64,000 nucleotides of DNA from UBA5070 sp035352895. Its GTDB lineage: Bacteria > Fibrobacterota > Fibrobacteria > UBA5070. Shown here one piece after another: positions 49,517-58,228 of the stretch. The position numbers and the translations under genes were made by a program. Position 1 is the stretch's first letter, and each line of letters starts with the position of its first letter. The notes under the pieces were generated by a model. The model had not been told where the DNA came from, did no database searches, and worked only from the letters and a program-made list of their open reading frames with translations. The stretch spans positions 1 to 64,000 of the forward strand of contig DAOPYN010000009.1 in the NCBI GenBank assembly GCA_035352895.1. Direction: 5' to 3'.

Positions 49517-50746
49517 ATGGTTTCGATCGCGCTCGCCTTCCTTCTTCACGTATCCGCTTCCCCACGGTGGATCCCGGCGGGACAGCCTGCCGGGCAGATG
49601 CTCCAGACCGCCACCGTCCTCTCGGATGGCAGATGGTTCGGCACCGACACCGCCTATCGTGCGTGGATCTCGGAGGATCGGGGTGCGAGTTGGCGCGTCT
49701 TCGTGGATGGGCGGTCCGATTCCTTCTCCTGGACGTTCGGCGATGGGGTGGTGGTGTCCGACCCCGACGACCCCGACGATCTGCACTCCCGCTACGAGCC
49801 CGCCGAGGACGCATGGCGGCCCATGGTGTTCGATCGGGCGCTCGTGGGAGAAGGCTCGGGGCATCCCAGCAGCCTGTGGACCCGCCGGGGCGAAGGGAAC
49901 TATCTGATGGCCTTGTTCCGGGACGACAGCGTGCTGGCGTTCCGGTCCACGGACAGCGCCCGCACCTGGAAGACGCTTTCGGTGGTTCCGGTCGCTTCCG
50001 TCGCGGGAGGCGCCACCCAGGGACGGACCAACTTCGCCGGGTCCCGCCTCTGGTTGACGGACACCGTGCGGAGGGTGTTCCGCAGTCCCAAGGGGGATGG
50101 CGGCTGGTTGGAGATTCCCTTCCCTCCGCTGGAGGCGCTGCGGTTCCAGGTCTTCGACAGTCTGCCCGACGGCAGATGGGTGGTCTTCATGGCGGCGGAC
50201 GCACGGGTCGCGGTGGTGGCCACCCGAGACCTCGGAGCCACATGGGAAAGGTTCGACGCCGTTTCGCCGGATTCCATCCCTGGTGTGCGAATCGCGATGA
50301 GCGATGGATGGACCATGGGTGTGGCCATCCGATCGGATACGACCAGGGTGTTCGTCCGTCGCGGCGATGCCGGAATCTGGAGGGAAGTCCCCAGGATCGC
50401 GGGCAAGCGGATGGCGATCCATTTCGTGGACGGGGGGTACCTCCACGCCACGGGCGATTCGGGGTTGGTCCGGCTGGACCTGAAGGAGTTGGAGCAGGTG
50501 TCCAATCGTCCCCGCGCCCGGCGCGCGGACCTGCGGTGGCGCTGGCAGGGGGCGGCCTTGGTGGTGGAAGGGGTCCGGACCGGGCGGACCTGGCAATTGG
50601 GCGATTCCCGGGGGCGGATCCTCGGGTCTTCCCGGCCGGACGCTTCGGGTGCGCTTCGGTTCGAGTGGTCGCGAGCGACCGGAGGCGTCTTCTTCCTGAG
50701 GGAAGTCGGCAGCTGCACCTGGTCGGAGCCGATCCTGGCTCGATGA
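49517..50746 (+). CDS. Secreted BNR/Asp-box repeat protein with C-terminal domain
   Basis: 409 residues with signal peptide (MVSIALAFLLHVSA). Three Asp-box (BNR) type repeats are visible: SEDRGASW, STDSARTW and TRDLGATW, each at the turn of a beta-propeller blade, so the mature protein is probably a sialidase- or photosystem-stability-factor-like propeller. Catalytic residues of sialidases were not identified. The last 70 residues are a C-terminal domain with LGDSRGRILGSS, comparable to those of the pectin enzymes. The ATG at 49517 gives the signal peptide. Confidence 0.78.
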   Translation: MVSIALAFLLHVSASPRWIPAGQPAGQMLQTATVLSDGRWFGTDTAYRAWISEDRGASWRVFVDGRSDSFSWTFGDGVVVSDPDDPDDLHSRYEPAEDAWRPMVFDRALVGEGSGHPSSLWTRRGEGNYLMALFRDDSVLAFRSTDSARTWKTLSVVPVASVAGGATQGRTNFAGSRLWLTDTVRRVFRSPKGDGGWLEIPFPPLEALRFQVFDSLPDGRWVVFMAADARVAVVATRDLGATWERFDAVSPDSIPGVRIAMSDGWTMGVAIRSDTTRVFVRRGDAGIWREVPRIAGKRMAIHFVDGGYLHATGDSGLVRLDLKELEQVSNRPRARRADLRWRWQGAALVVEGVRTGRTWQLGDSRGRILGSSRPDASGALRFEWSRATGGVFFLREVGSCTWSEPILAR

Positions 50747-50941
50747 GGGCGACGTCCCGGTTTCCGTCGCTTGACGGGCGAACCCGGCGGACCTAGCCTT
50801 TCCTTCGATCCCTCCCCGTGCCGATCTCCCCTTTGCGGTGACCGCGCGCACGGTGGATGTTCCGTGGAGTCCAGAAACCACGCGAAAAACGGGGCGGATT
50901 CCGAAAAGCCATACGAGTAGGAGCGGAAGGAAAGACAGAAA

Positions 50942-51265
50942 ATGGAATACTACCTCAAGGTCCTCCAGAACTTCGCGAAGTTCGATGGGCGTGCACGGCG
51001 TGCCGAATACTGGTACTTCGTCCTGTTCAACTCCATCATCTCCTTCGTGCTGGGATTCGTCGGCGGGATGATCAAGTTCCCCTACCTGAGCATGGTCTAT
51101 TCGCTGGTCGTGGTCGTTCCCAGCATCGCGGTGGGCATCCGTCGCATGCACGACGTGGGCAAGAGCGGGTGGTTCCTGCTGATCCCCATCTACAACTTGA
51201 TCCTCGCGGTGACTCCCGGCGAAGCCGGCGAGAACAGCTACGGATCGGATCCCAAGCAAGCGTGA
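50942..51265 (+). CDS. DUF805 family membrane protein
   Basis: 107 residues. YYLKVLQNFAKFDGRARRAEYWYFVLFN at the start and RRMHDVGKSGWFLLIPIYNLI near the end are the DUF805 signatures. Two to three transmembrane helices lie between. Inner-membrane protein, function unknown. Ribosome-binding site AGGAAAGA is present. A hairpin follows at once. Confidence 0.92.
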   Translation: MEYYLKVLQNFAKFDGRARRAEYWYFVLFNSIISFVLGFVGGMIKFPYLSMVYSLVVVVPSIAVGIRRMHDVGKSGWFLLIPIYNLILAVTPGEAGENSYGSDPKQA

Positions 51266-51271
51266 GTCTCC

Positions 51272-51294
51272 GCCCTCCGCTCCGTGCGGAGGGC
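51272..51294 (+). terminator. Hairpin after DUF805 gene
   Basis: GCCCTCCGC, loop TCCGT, GCGGAGGGC: perfect 9-bp stem six bases after the stop codon. No T-run follows directly, so confidence is moderate. Confidence 0.6.
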
Positions 51295-51346
51295 ATCGAT
51301 CCTTCCGGATCGACCGGGACGTCGGGGGATTGCATCTTTCCACTCC

Positions 51347-52165
51347 ATGCATTCCCTCTCCGGTCCAGTCGTGCGAAGGGGTTTCCTCCTTTGGGGGTGC
51401 TTGGCGGCGGCCGCCGCATGGTTCCTCACCTCCGCTTGCGCCAGCTACAATCCGTCCCATGGGGCCATGCGGACGAACGCGCCCACCGTGCCGCCCTTGG
51501 TGGACGATGCCGGCACGGGTTGGGAGGGAGCCTTGCTTACGGGAGGCATCCGCGTCCAGCAGACCCAGGTGGAGCACATCCTCCAAACGGACAAGGGGCC
51601 TCCGAAAGACGGGCTTTGGACGACATCTCCCGTGGGAGGTTGGGGGCAACTGCAATGGGTCCCCGGCGATGGCGGTGCTCGCGCATTCGTCGGTGGGGAA
51701 TACGGAGCGGGTTGGTCCGCGTGGGTGGGGCTGGGCATGTTGGCGACAAGCCCGGGCAGTTCCGTTGCGGGCGGGGGTTCGTTCCTGCTGGGTTTCACGC
51801 GACGCCAGACCCGGTACTGGGACGACTCGATCACCCTCTTCTGGCGTACTGTCGATGGTTCGGATGACTCGAGATACGATTCGAAAGCCAAACCCGGAGG
51901 CCTCCACGTCTGGACGCGGGTGGGCTTCTCGTTGCAGCGCCGCGAACGCGGACCATGGGGCGAGATCAGCTTGGTCCCGCTCTACAGCTGGGGTGGCGAG
52001 ACCCTGGACGGATACTTTTCCACCATCGGTTCGCTGGCCTTGGGCTGGCACCAACCCGTCGGAGAGCGGGATCGCGTGGTGGTGGGCTGGCGCGGCCTGG
52101 CCACGGGCTACACCATGTCCAACCAGGGAATGCTCCTGTGGCAGCATTCGTTCGCCTTCCGGTAG
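51347..52165 (+). CDS. Outer-membrane-type lipoprotein/barrel of unknown function
   Basis: 272 residues. N-terminus MHSLSGPVVRRGFLLWGCLAAAAAWFLTSAC suggests a lipoprotein or standard signal. The mature part is strand-rich with aromatic residues (YGAGWSAWVGLGMLATSPGSS, GGSFLLGFTRRQTRYW, YFSTIGSLALGWHQPV) and ends in Phe-Arg, like small outer-membrane barrels. No family recognised. It stands alone between terminator-like hairpin and the low-GC gene. Confidence 0.7.
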   Translation: MHSLSGPVVRRGFLLWGCLAAAAAWFLTSACASYNPSHGAMRTNAPTVPPLVDDAGTGWEGALLTGGIRVQQTQVEHILQTDKGPPKDGLWTTSPVGGWGQLQWVPGDGGARAFVGGEYGAGWSAWVGLGMLATSPGSSVAGGGSFLLGFTRRQTRYWDDSITLFWRTVDGSDDSRYDSKAKPGGLHVWTRVGFSLQRRERGPWGEISLVPLYSWGGETLDGYFSTIGSLALGWHQPVGERDRVVVGWRGLATGYTMSNQGMLLWQHSFAFR

Positions 52166-52279
52166 GTTGGGTGGTTTTCCCAGCGGTAAGGCTGTCGGGT
52201 TGGCGCGCGGAGAGCCGGGTCAGGACCTAACTTCAAGGGTCGCTGAGCCGTTCAAGAGTGTTCCGATCGGGAGGTCATC

Positions 52280-54172
52280 GTGTTTCGTCTACTGCGTTCG
52301 GTGTTGTTGCTGTCGGGAGCTGCCTTAGCTTTTGATGATCAGCCTCTGTACTTGGATGTTGGATGCGATAGCCTTGGGATACCTGGCTCCGATGCGAACG
52401 GCGCTCTGGTCACGGTTCAGCGAGGGGGAAAGGCCGTGATCCCTACGACCTGCACCGGCGCGCTTTCTGGAACCGACGCCATCTCCCTTAAGGCTTCCTC
52501 AGGAGCTTGGTGGAATTGTGGGATAAAAACGCCCACGGACCGATCAATTCCGGTTAAAGGGTATGCCGATGTGCGCTTCTGGGTTAAGAACAGGACTGCG
52601 GCTACTGGATTCACGGTGGAATGGCAGATGGAAAATTGGTCATTTTCTGTTGCCCAGGCCGTTGAGATCCCGGCCGGGTCTGAATGGAAGGAAATCGTCG
52701 TTCCCCTGAGCTTCACCGGAACGGATACTGCGATAAAGGCTCTGTATCTTCGTAACCTACCTGGGCAGCCAGAGGTTGATCTATTGATCGACTCTGTGAT
52801 TATCACAGATGGAACTGGGAATCATAGTTTGGCGATACCCAATGGGATTGCTGGGAAACTGCCTGCGGCATGGCCTTCCTACTTCCTGATCGGAGGATTG
52901 GATAAGACGGAAATTGGTAAAGCGACAAAGGAATTTCAAGCGGGAGGCCAGTACAGATACCAGTATGTGATGAAGGAGACGCAAGGATACTGGAGTCCAA
53001 CAGCTCCAAACAAGGGAGAATATGTTGCGGATTACGCCAAGGAGTCAGAAACATTGGGGGTGAAATCCGCTTTCGTTTGGTATAATTTGGGCAAGAGTGG
53101 TGAAGGTTATACCACTGTCATTGGTAACTTGGTGAATGCAACCTACATGGAGGAGTATTTCACCAGGTATGAATGGCTCCTTGACCAAATGATAAAAGGT
53201 GGGCAGCGTGATTATATGATTATTCTGGAGCCTGATATGTATGGATTCCTGACTCGCGGGCCGGGCGACAACGGCCAAGCGATCCCCACTGACGATCCTG
53301 CCAAGATACCGGTGGTTATGACCAAAGCGAACAGCCTGTCTGGTAAGACCTACTCATCAAACATGAAGGGTTGGGCGGAGTATATGGTCGCTAGGGCACG
53401 TATCAAACTTGCGAGTCAAGGGGTGATTATTGGGCATATGCCAAATCATTGGGGTGTCAATATTCCTGGACAGGTGGGCCGTGGTCGCAAGGAGGCGCAT
53501 CTGTTCAGTGGAATGACAATCGCTAGGTTCATCAATGGGTTTGGAGCTGAGGGCAAGGGCGACGTTGTGTTCGTGGAGAAGACGGATTACGATGCCGGGA
53601 TCAAGGGCACCCAATGGTTTTGGGATTCCACATGTTATGCGAAGTTCTTTCTTTGGACACGAGCTATTGGACATGGCACGGGTCTACCGATGGTCGGTTG
53701 GCAGATGGCAGAGGGAAATTCCTCCCACCCTGAAGCATCCAAGCGCGACGACATCGTGGAGACTTTCCTGGCTCATCCTGACTGGTGGACAAATGGCGGA
53801 TTTGCTGGAATCTTGTTTGGAGGCGGAAACCCTGGCTGCGCAAATTACGCTGGCACCGATGATGGGGGCTGGTATGGGACGAAAATCTCGGCATACCAGA
53901 AGACCCCCATCCCCCTGGCCACCTCGGGAGTGCGGACGCGATCGGAATCCGCCCCGGGAGGCATCCGGCTGGTGTCGGGTCGCGACGGGATCCGTTTGGA
54001 CGGCTTTTCCGGCCCGGCCAGCGTGAGCTTCCTGGATGCCAAGGGACGGATCGGGAACACGCTGAACGCGCAGGCGGGTCAGGTCCTGGGCATTCCCGCC
54101 CACTCCGCCGGGGCGATCTTCGTGAGGGTCCGCGTCCAGGGTGCGAGCAAGGTGTTCGCCCTGACGCGCTGA
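52280..54172 (+). CDS. Secreted TIM-barrel-like protein, low GC, with high-GC C-terminal domain
   Basis: 630 residues from GTG with a GGGAGG site. Signal peptide (LRSVLLLSGAALA). Residues 20-175 are a beta-sandwich like a carbohydrate-binding module (ADVRFWVKNRTAATGFTVEWQ). Residues 185-545 show regular beta strands of an (alpha/beta) barrel: SAFVWYNLG, YMIILEPDMYG, VIIGHMPNHWG, DVVFVEKTDYDAG, PMVGWQMAEGN, GGFAGILFGGG; Glu residues in EPD or AEGN could be catalytic. No known glycosidase family assigned. The first 1.6 kb is about 45-50 % GC; from about 53905 on it is as GC-rich as the genome. This suggests acquisition by transfer and fusion to a native C-terminal domain. Confidence 0.8.
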   Translation: MFRLLRSVLLLSGAALAFDDQPLYLDVGCDSLGIPGSDANGALVTVQRGGKAVIPTTCTGALSGTDAISLKASSGAWWNCGIKTPTDRSIPVKGYADVRFWVKNRTAATGFTVEWQMENWSFSVAQAVEIPAGSEWKEIVVPLSFTGTDTAIKALYLRNLPGQPEVDLLIDSVIITDGTGNHSLAIPNGIAGKLPAAWPSYFLIGGLDKTEIGKATKEFQAGGQYRYQYVMKETQGYWSPTAPNKGEYVADYAKESETLGVKSAFVWYNLGKSGEGYTTVIGNLVNATYMEEYFTRYEWLLDQMIKGGQRDYMIILEPDMYGFLTRGPGDNGQAIPTDDPAKIPVVMTKANSLSGKTYSSNMKGWAEYMVARARIKLASQGVIIGHMPNHWGVNIPGQVGRGRKEAHLFSGMTIARFINGFGAEGKGDVVFVEKTDYDAGIKGTQWFWDSTCYAKFFLWTRAIGHGTGLPMVGWQMAEGNSSHPEASKRDDIVETFLAHPDWWTNGGFAGILFGGGNPGCANYAGTDDGGWYGTKISAYQKTPIPLATSGVRTRSESAPGGIRLVSGRDGIRLDGFSGPASVSFLDAKGRIGNTLNAQAGQVLGIPAHSAGAIFVRVRVQGASKVFALTR

Positions 54173-54218
54173 GGGAGATATTCCCACAGGTACGGGCATT
54201 TTGGATAGATTCCCAGGG

Positions 54219-55802
54219 ATGGAACCGATTCCCTCCATGATGCCCACCAATCCAGCCGACGGAGCTGGACCTGCCGGCCCCTCCGCGCCCGAGTCGGCGC
54301 CCGCTGGAGGGCCACGCTGGCTGCGACCTCTGCACCGGGTGTCGGATCCCTCCTCTCCGCGCTGGATCTGGGTTGTAGTGGGGCTGTACCTGCTGTCCAC
54401 CGTGGCGCTTTCCTTCGCCGAGTTCTGGATGGAGCGCTCCCGCGAACGCCAGAGGATCGATGCCACCATGGAAGCCGCCGGCTACGCCCTGGACCAGATC
54501 CTGGGAGTCGATTTCCACGACCGCTACAACCTCCAGCATCCGATCGATTCCGCGGAGTACGCGAGGTTGGTGCATGAGCTCAACCGGTTCGCCGGCAGAC
54601 TGCGACTGGAATACGTCTACTCCATGGTCCGGATCGACGGGGGCGTGCGCTTCGTGGTGAGCAACGAAACCCGCGGCGACACGCTGCGCGGGACGCCCAG
54701 CCGGTTCTACAACCACTACCCCAAGCCGCCGGAAGCCCTGGTCCAGGCCTTCGATGCCGACGACGACACGCATCGCTTCGCCTGGTACACCAACATCTGG
54801 GACAGCTACTACTCCGTCTTCATCCCCCGTCGGTCGCCGGGGGGCGTCCGCTACATCCTGGCCGCCGATCTCAAGCTGGCGGACTATCGGACCCTCCTCG
54901 CCCATTGCCTGGGACGTTCGGCCTTCCTCGTCTTCCTCATGCTGGTTCCTCTGCTGCCGCTCCTGTACTTCCAGAGGCGGCTCCTGCGCGCCCGCATGGA
55001 AATGGCCGAGCGGGACCGTGCCTATGCCGCCGATCTCGCGATCCTGAACGGACGGCTGGAAGAGAGGGTGGGGGAGCGAACGGAGGAGCTTCGCAAGGCG
55101 ATGGAGGACCTCAAACGATTCTCCTACGTGGTCAGCCACGACCTGAACGCCCCCCTGCACGCGATTTCCGGATTCGCGCAGATCCTGTCGGACGAGGCCT
55201 CGGGAAACCTGACGGCCGACCAGCTCAACCTCCTGGGAACCATCACGGCATCCGCGGGCCGGATGTCCACCATGATCAGGACCATCCTCTACGAGTCGAC
55301 GGACCGCGATGACGTGCTGCGCCGGGAGACGGTGGATTTTTCGGCGATGGCCGGGGAGGTGGCCGAGGAACTTCGTGCCGCGAACATGGGGTACGGGGCG
55401 CGTCTGGAGATCGCTCCGGGCCTGAAGGTGTCGGGCGAGCCGTCCATGGTGAGGCTGGTGCTCCAGAACCTGCTTTCCAACGCGTTCAAGTACTCTCGAC
55501 AGAATCCGTCTCCAATGGTGGTGGTCTCGGGAGGGACGGAGGGGAACGCGGACTGGTTCGAGGTCCGCGACAACGGGGTCGGCTTCGATCCCGAACTGGC
55601 CGATCGGCTGTTCCGTCCGTTCGAACGGTTGCATGGGGACCGATTCGAGGGCCACGGCATCGGCTTGACCCATGTGGCGAGGATCCTCGAACGCCACGGA
55701 GGGAGGATCGATGCCGTGGGACGTCCGGGCGAAGGAGCGGTCTTCCGGGTGACCCTTCCTCGCGCGGTCGGCAAGGCCGGGGAGACGGGGTCGGCGACCT
55801 AG
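54219..55802 (+). CDS. Membrane sensor histidine kinase
   Basis: 527 residues. Two transmembrane helices (IWVVVGLYLLSTVALSFAEF and FLVFLMLVPLLPLLYF) bracket a periplasmic sensor of about 170 residues. After a coiled coil, FSYVVSHDLNAPLHAISGF contains the phosphorylated His, LQNLLSNAFKY is the N box, VRDNGVGFDPE the G1 box and EGHGIGL the G2 box. The last bases overlap the end of rsgA on the other strand in a shared CTAG. No response regulator is adjacent. TTG at 54201 is a possible earlier start. Confidence 0.9.
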   Translation: MEPIPSMMPTNPADGAGPAGPSAPESAPAGGPRWLRPLHRVSDPSSPRWIWVVVGLYLLSTVALSFAEFWMERSRERQRIDATMEAAGYALDQILGVDFHDRYNLQHPIDSAEYARLVHELNRFAGRLRLEYVYSMVRIDGGVRFVVSNETRGDTLRGTPSRFYNHYPKPPEALVQAFDADDDTHRFAWYTNIWDSYYSVFIPRRSPGGVRYILAADLKLADYRTLLAHCLGRSAFLVFLMLVPLLPLLYFQRRLLRARMEMAERDRAYAADLAILNGRLEERVGERTEELRKAMEDLKRFSYVVSHDLNAPLHAISGFAQILSDEASGNLTADQLNLLGTITASAGRMSTMIRTILYESTDRDDVLRRETVDFSAMAGEVAEELRAANMGYGARLEIAPGLKVSGEPSMVRLVLQNLLSNAFKYSRQNPSPMVVVSGGTEGNADWFEVRDNGVGFDPELADRLFRPFERLHGDRFEGHGIGLTHVARILERHGGRIDAVGRPGEGAVFRVTLPRAVGKAGETGSAT

Positions 55803-56866
55803 AGGCCGTTGCGCCGCATGTCCCGCTTGTACGTGTCCAGCATCTTCCCGAAAGCCCGATCCTTCTTCCTCCGCTGGGCGACCGTCGATTCGAAGTGCTC
55901 CTTCTCCTTGCGCATCTTCCTCCAGCTCTCGTAGGCTCCCGGGGAGATGTCGCCCTGGCGCACCGCATCCAGCACCGCGCACCCCGTCTCGGCGGTGTGC
56001 GTGCAGTCCCTGTACCTGCAGGCCTCGGCGAAGGAGAGGATCCGGTCGAAGGTGGTCTCGAGGCCCGATCCCTCGTCCGCGATGCCCACTTCGCGCATGC
56101 CGGGATTGTCGACGAGGAGCGCTCCGCTTTCCAGCACCACCAGCGCGCGGTGGCTCGTGACGTGGCGTCCCTTGCCGGTGCTGTCGCTGATCGTGTCCGT
56201 GCGCATCGCCTCCCTGCCGCACAGGCGGTTGAGGAGCGTCGATTTCCCCACTCCCGACGATCCGAGCAGGCAGTAGGTCCTGCCCGGTACGATCGTGGCT
56301 TCCAGGGCGGCGTAGCCCTGCGGCAGACGATCGCTGACGGCCACCACGGGCAGGCCGCCGATCCGTTCGGCGATTCCTTCCATCTTCGCTGCGAGTTCCT
56401 CGGGATCGACGAGGTCGGCCTTCGTCAGGACCACGATCGGCTCCACCCCGGAACAATGGCAGAGGGTCAGGTAGCGCTCCAGCCGCGCGAGGCTGAAATC
56501 CCGATCGAGCGCCTGGACCAGGAGGGCGTGGTCGATGTTGGTCGCGATGATCTGGATTTCTCCGAAGGAGCCCACGGCTTGGCGCGAGATCGTGGAGGAC
56601 CTCGGCAGGATTCCGTGCACGATGGCGACCCCGGATCCGTGCTCGTCCAGCGCGACCCAGTCGCCTACGGCGGGGAAGTCCTCGCGTGTGGTCGCGCGGT
56701 TGCGGAGGTTTCCCGACACCTCCGCCTCGATGTCGCCGGATTCCGTCGCCACGACGTAGCGTTCCCTGTGTTCGGCGACCACGCGACCGATCCCGTGTTC
56801 CTGCAGGTCCGATTCCCGCCGGGACGACTCGATGCGCGCATCGTATCCGTACGTTTCCAATCTCAT
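55799..56866 (-). CDS. rsgA: Ribosome small subunit-dependent GTPase A
   Basis: 355 residues. The circularly permuted GTPase order is seen: G4 TKAD, then G1 GSSGVGKST, then G3 DNPGMRE. An N-terminal OB-fold-like part (AVGDWVALDEHGSG) and a C-terminal zinc-binding domain (CRYRDCTHTAETGCAV) complete the RsgA/YjeQ plan. The protein helps mature the 30S subunit. The ATG overlaps the stop of the MerR-methyltransferase gene (ATGA), an unusual neighbour. The tail is Lys/Arg-rich (QRRKKDRAFGKML). Confidence 0.93.
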   Translation of the reverse strand: MRLETYGYDARIESSRRESDLQEHGIGRVVAEHRERYVVATESGDIEAEVSGNLRNRATTREDFPAVGDWVALDEHGSGVAIVHGILPRSSTISRQAVGSFGEIQIIATNIDHALLVQALDRDFSLARLERYLTLCHCSGVEPIVVLTKADLVDPEELAAKMEGIAERIGGLPVVAVSDRLPQGYAALEATIVPGRTYCLLGSSGVGKSTLLNRLCGREAMRTDTISDSTGKGRHVTSHRALVVLESGALLVDNPGMREVGIADEGSGLETTFDRILSFAEACRYRDCTHTAETGCAVLDAVRQGDISPGAYESWRKMRKEKEHFESTVAQRRKKDRAFGKMLDTYKRDMRRNGL

Positions 56867-58146
56867 CGCCGTTCCCCCTTGCGCAGCACGAAAAATGCGT
56901 ACCCGTAGGACCCGGAATGCTTGCGGAACATCTCGACCTCGTGTTCGAGGCGCTCGTACACCTCCTGCGCCTCCGGCTCGTCGGCATGGAGGATCTTCAG
57001 TCCGGCCATGCGTTCGAGCATCGGCGCGTAGTAGTCGTCCCACCAGGCGCGATCGGGAAGGCGAAAGCTTCCCACCACATCCCAGCCCGAACTCCCGGCC
57101 ATCGTCCGAACCTCCTCGATGGTACGCACGTCCGGATACACTTCGTCGAACCAGCGCCGCAGCTCGGGCGGAGGATCCGGTTCGAACAGGCACATCTCGG
57201 TGAAGGCGAGATACCCTCCCTGCGCCACGAAAGGCCTGAACTCCTCCATCCCGCGCTCGAGGCCCACGATGAAGATCGAGCCTTCTGCCCAGATCAGATC
57301 GAAGCTTTCCTCCTCGAAGGGCATGTCGATCATGGACAGCTCGCGGGTTTCGACGTCCAGCCCCTCGCAGGCTGCGTCGCGTGCCAGATGATCGAGCACG
57401 GGACGATGGTTGTCGATGGCGAGGACCCTTGTTCCCAGGCGTCGCGCGAGGATGCGCGTCTGCACGCCGCGTCCGCACCCGACATCCAGCACGCGGGGCG
57501 AGCCGGGCAGCCCCTTCACGAGGTCAAGGGCCTGGTGCGTGGCCTCGGCGCAACCCGGACCCTGGCGGGGGAGATCCTCGAACAACTCGTAGAAATAGCG
57601 CATGGCGACTCCATTCTCGTCAACGTTCTTTGTCAGCATCCGCACCTGGATGGCCTCCTTCTCCGAGAGACCCAGACCCAGCAGGAAGTCGTGGTGTCCC
57701 TTCGGCGACCTGCGTTCGAATTCGAGATGCCAGCGCCGCAGCGCCTTCTTGTCCATGCTGCAGGCCTTCTGGAGATCCAGCCACAACTCCTTGTCGAGAC
57801 CCGACGAGTCCACGCCGCCGGCAACGGTTCGGAGCATGCAGGCCAGGACCCTCTGCTGCCCCCTGAGCACCGCGATTTCGCGCCCGATCTCGCGCAGGCG
57901 CCGCTCCAGGACCTCCGCCTCCTCCTCGGAGCTGTCGAGGATGCGCGCGATGTCCGCGAGCCCCAATCCCGCCTCCCGGAAGAAGCAGATGCGTTCCAGC
58001 CGCGCCAGATCCGCCTCCGTGTACACCCTGTAATCGGATCCGGTGCGTCCACCGGGCTTCAGCAAGCCGATGTGGTCGTAGTGCAGGAGTGTCGATCGGG
58101 CCAAGCCGAATCGCTTTCCCAGTTCGGTGATGCGGAACGTCTCCAT
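56863..58146 (-). CDS. MerR-type regulator fused to a SAM-dependent methyltransferase
   Basis: 427 residues. Residues 1-70 are a MerR winged helix (FRITELGKRFGLARSTLLHYDHIGLL, YRVYTEADLARLERI) and 70-130 the dimerisation helix. From about residue 215 a class I methyltransferase follows: RVLDVGCGRGVQTRILA (SAM motif I), VLAIDNH, FDLIWAEGSIFIVG. No TipA-like drug-binding domain is seen. The fusion suggests a regulator that senses or acts on the substrate of its own methyltransferase (inference). Its promoter is of MerR type with 19-bp spacer, so it may activate itself. Confidence 0.9.
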   Translation of the reverse strand: METFRITELGKRFGLARSTLLHYDHIGLLKPGGRTGSDYRVYTEADLARLERICFFREAGLGLADIARILDSSEEEAEVLERRLREIGREIAVLRGQQRVLACMLRTVAGGVDSSGLDKELWLDLQKACSMDKKALRRWHLEFERRSPKGHHDFLLGLGLSEKEAIQVRMLTKNVDENGVAMRYFYELFEDLPRQGPGCAEATHQALDLVKGLPGSPRVLDVGCGRGVQTRILARRLGTRVLAIDNHRPVLDHLARDAACEGLDVETRELSMIDMPFEEESFDLIWAEGSIFIVGLERGMEEFRPFVAQGGYLAFTEMCLFEPDPPPELRRWFDEVYPDVRTIEEVRTMAGSSGWDVVGSFRLPDRAWWDDYYAPMLERMAGLKILHADEPEAQEVYERLEHEVEMFRKHSGSYGYAFFVLRKGERR

Positions 58147-58152
58147 GCCCCC

Positions 58153-58183
58153 AACCTAAACCGTGAAGTCGTCGTCGGGTCAA
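58153..58183 (-). promoter_or_regulatory. MerR-type promoter of the regulator-methyltransferase gene
   Basis: Read on the minus strand, TTGACC (-35) and TAGGTT (-10) are separated by 19 bp, the elongated spacing used by MerR-activated promoters. The -10 ends six bases before the ATG, so the transcript could be leaderless or nearly so. Confidence 0.6.
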
Positions 58184-58204
58184 GGGGTTTCTTGGCGCGA
58201 TCCC

Positions 58205-58222
58205 GCTTTCCCGACGGAAAGC
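58205..58222 (-). terminator. Possible terminator after patatin gene
   Basis: GCTTTCC, four-base loop, GGAAAGC: 7-bp stem seven bases after the patatin stop, without a T-run. Weak candidate. Confidence 0.4.
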
Positions 58223-58228
58223 CTTGTC

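Noticed and set aside
46880..52147. An open frame of more than 5 kb on the minus strand across the GH94 gene and beyond
   Set aside because: It is antisense to real genes with extreme GC3 codon bias, which removes stop codons from the opposite strand; the translation is repetitive in Val, Gly, His and shows no domain.
52280..53900. Insertion sequence or prophage as cause of the low GC
   Set aside because: No transposase, integrase, inverted ends or target duplication could be seen; the reading frame continues into the high-GC tail.
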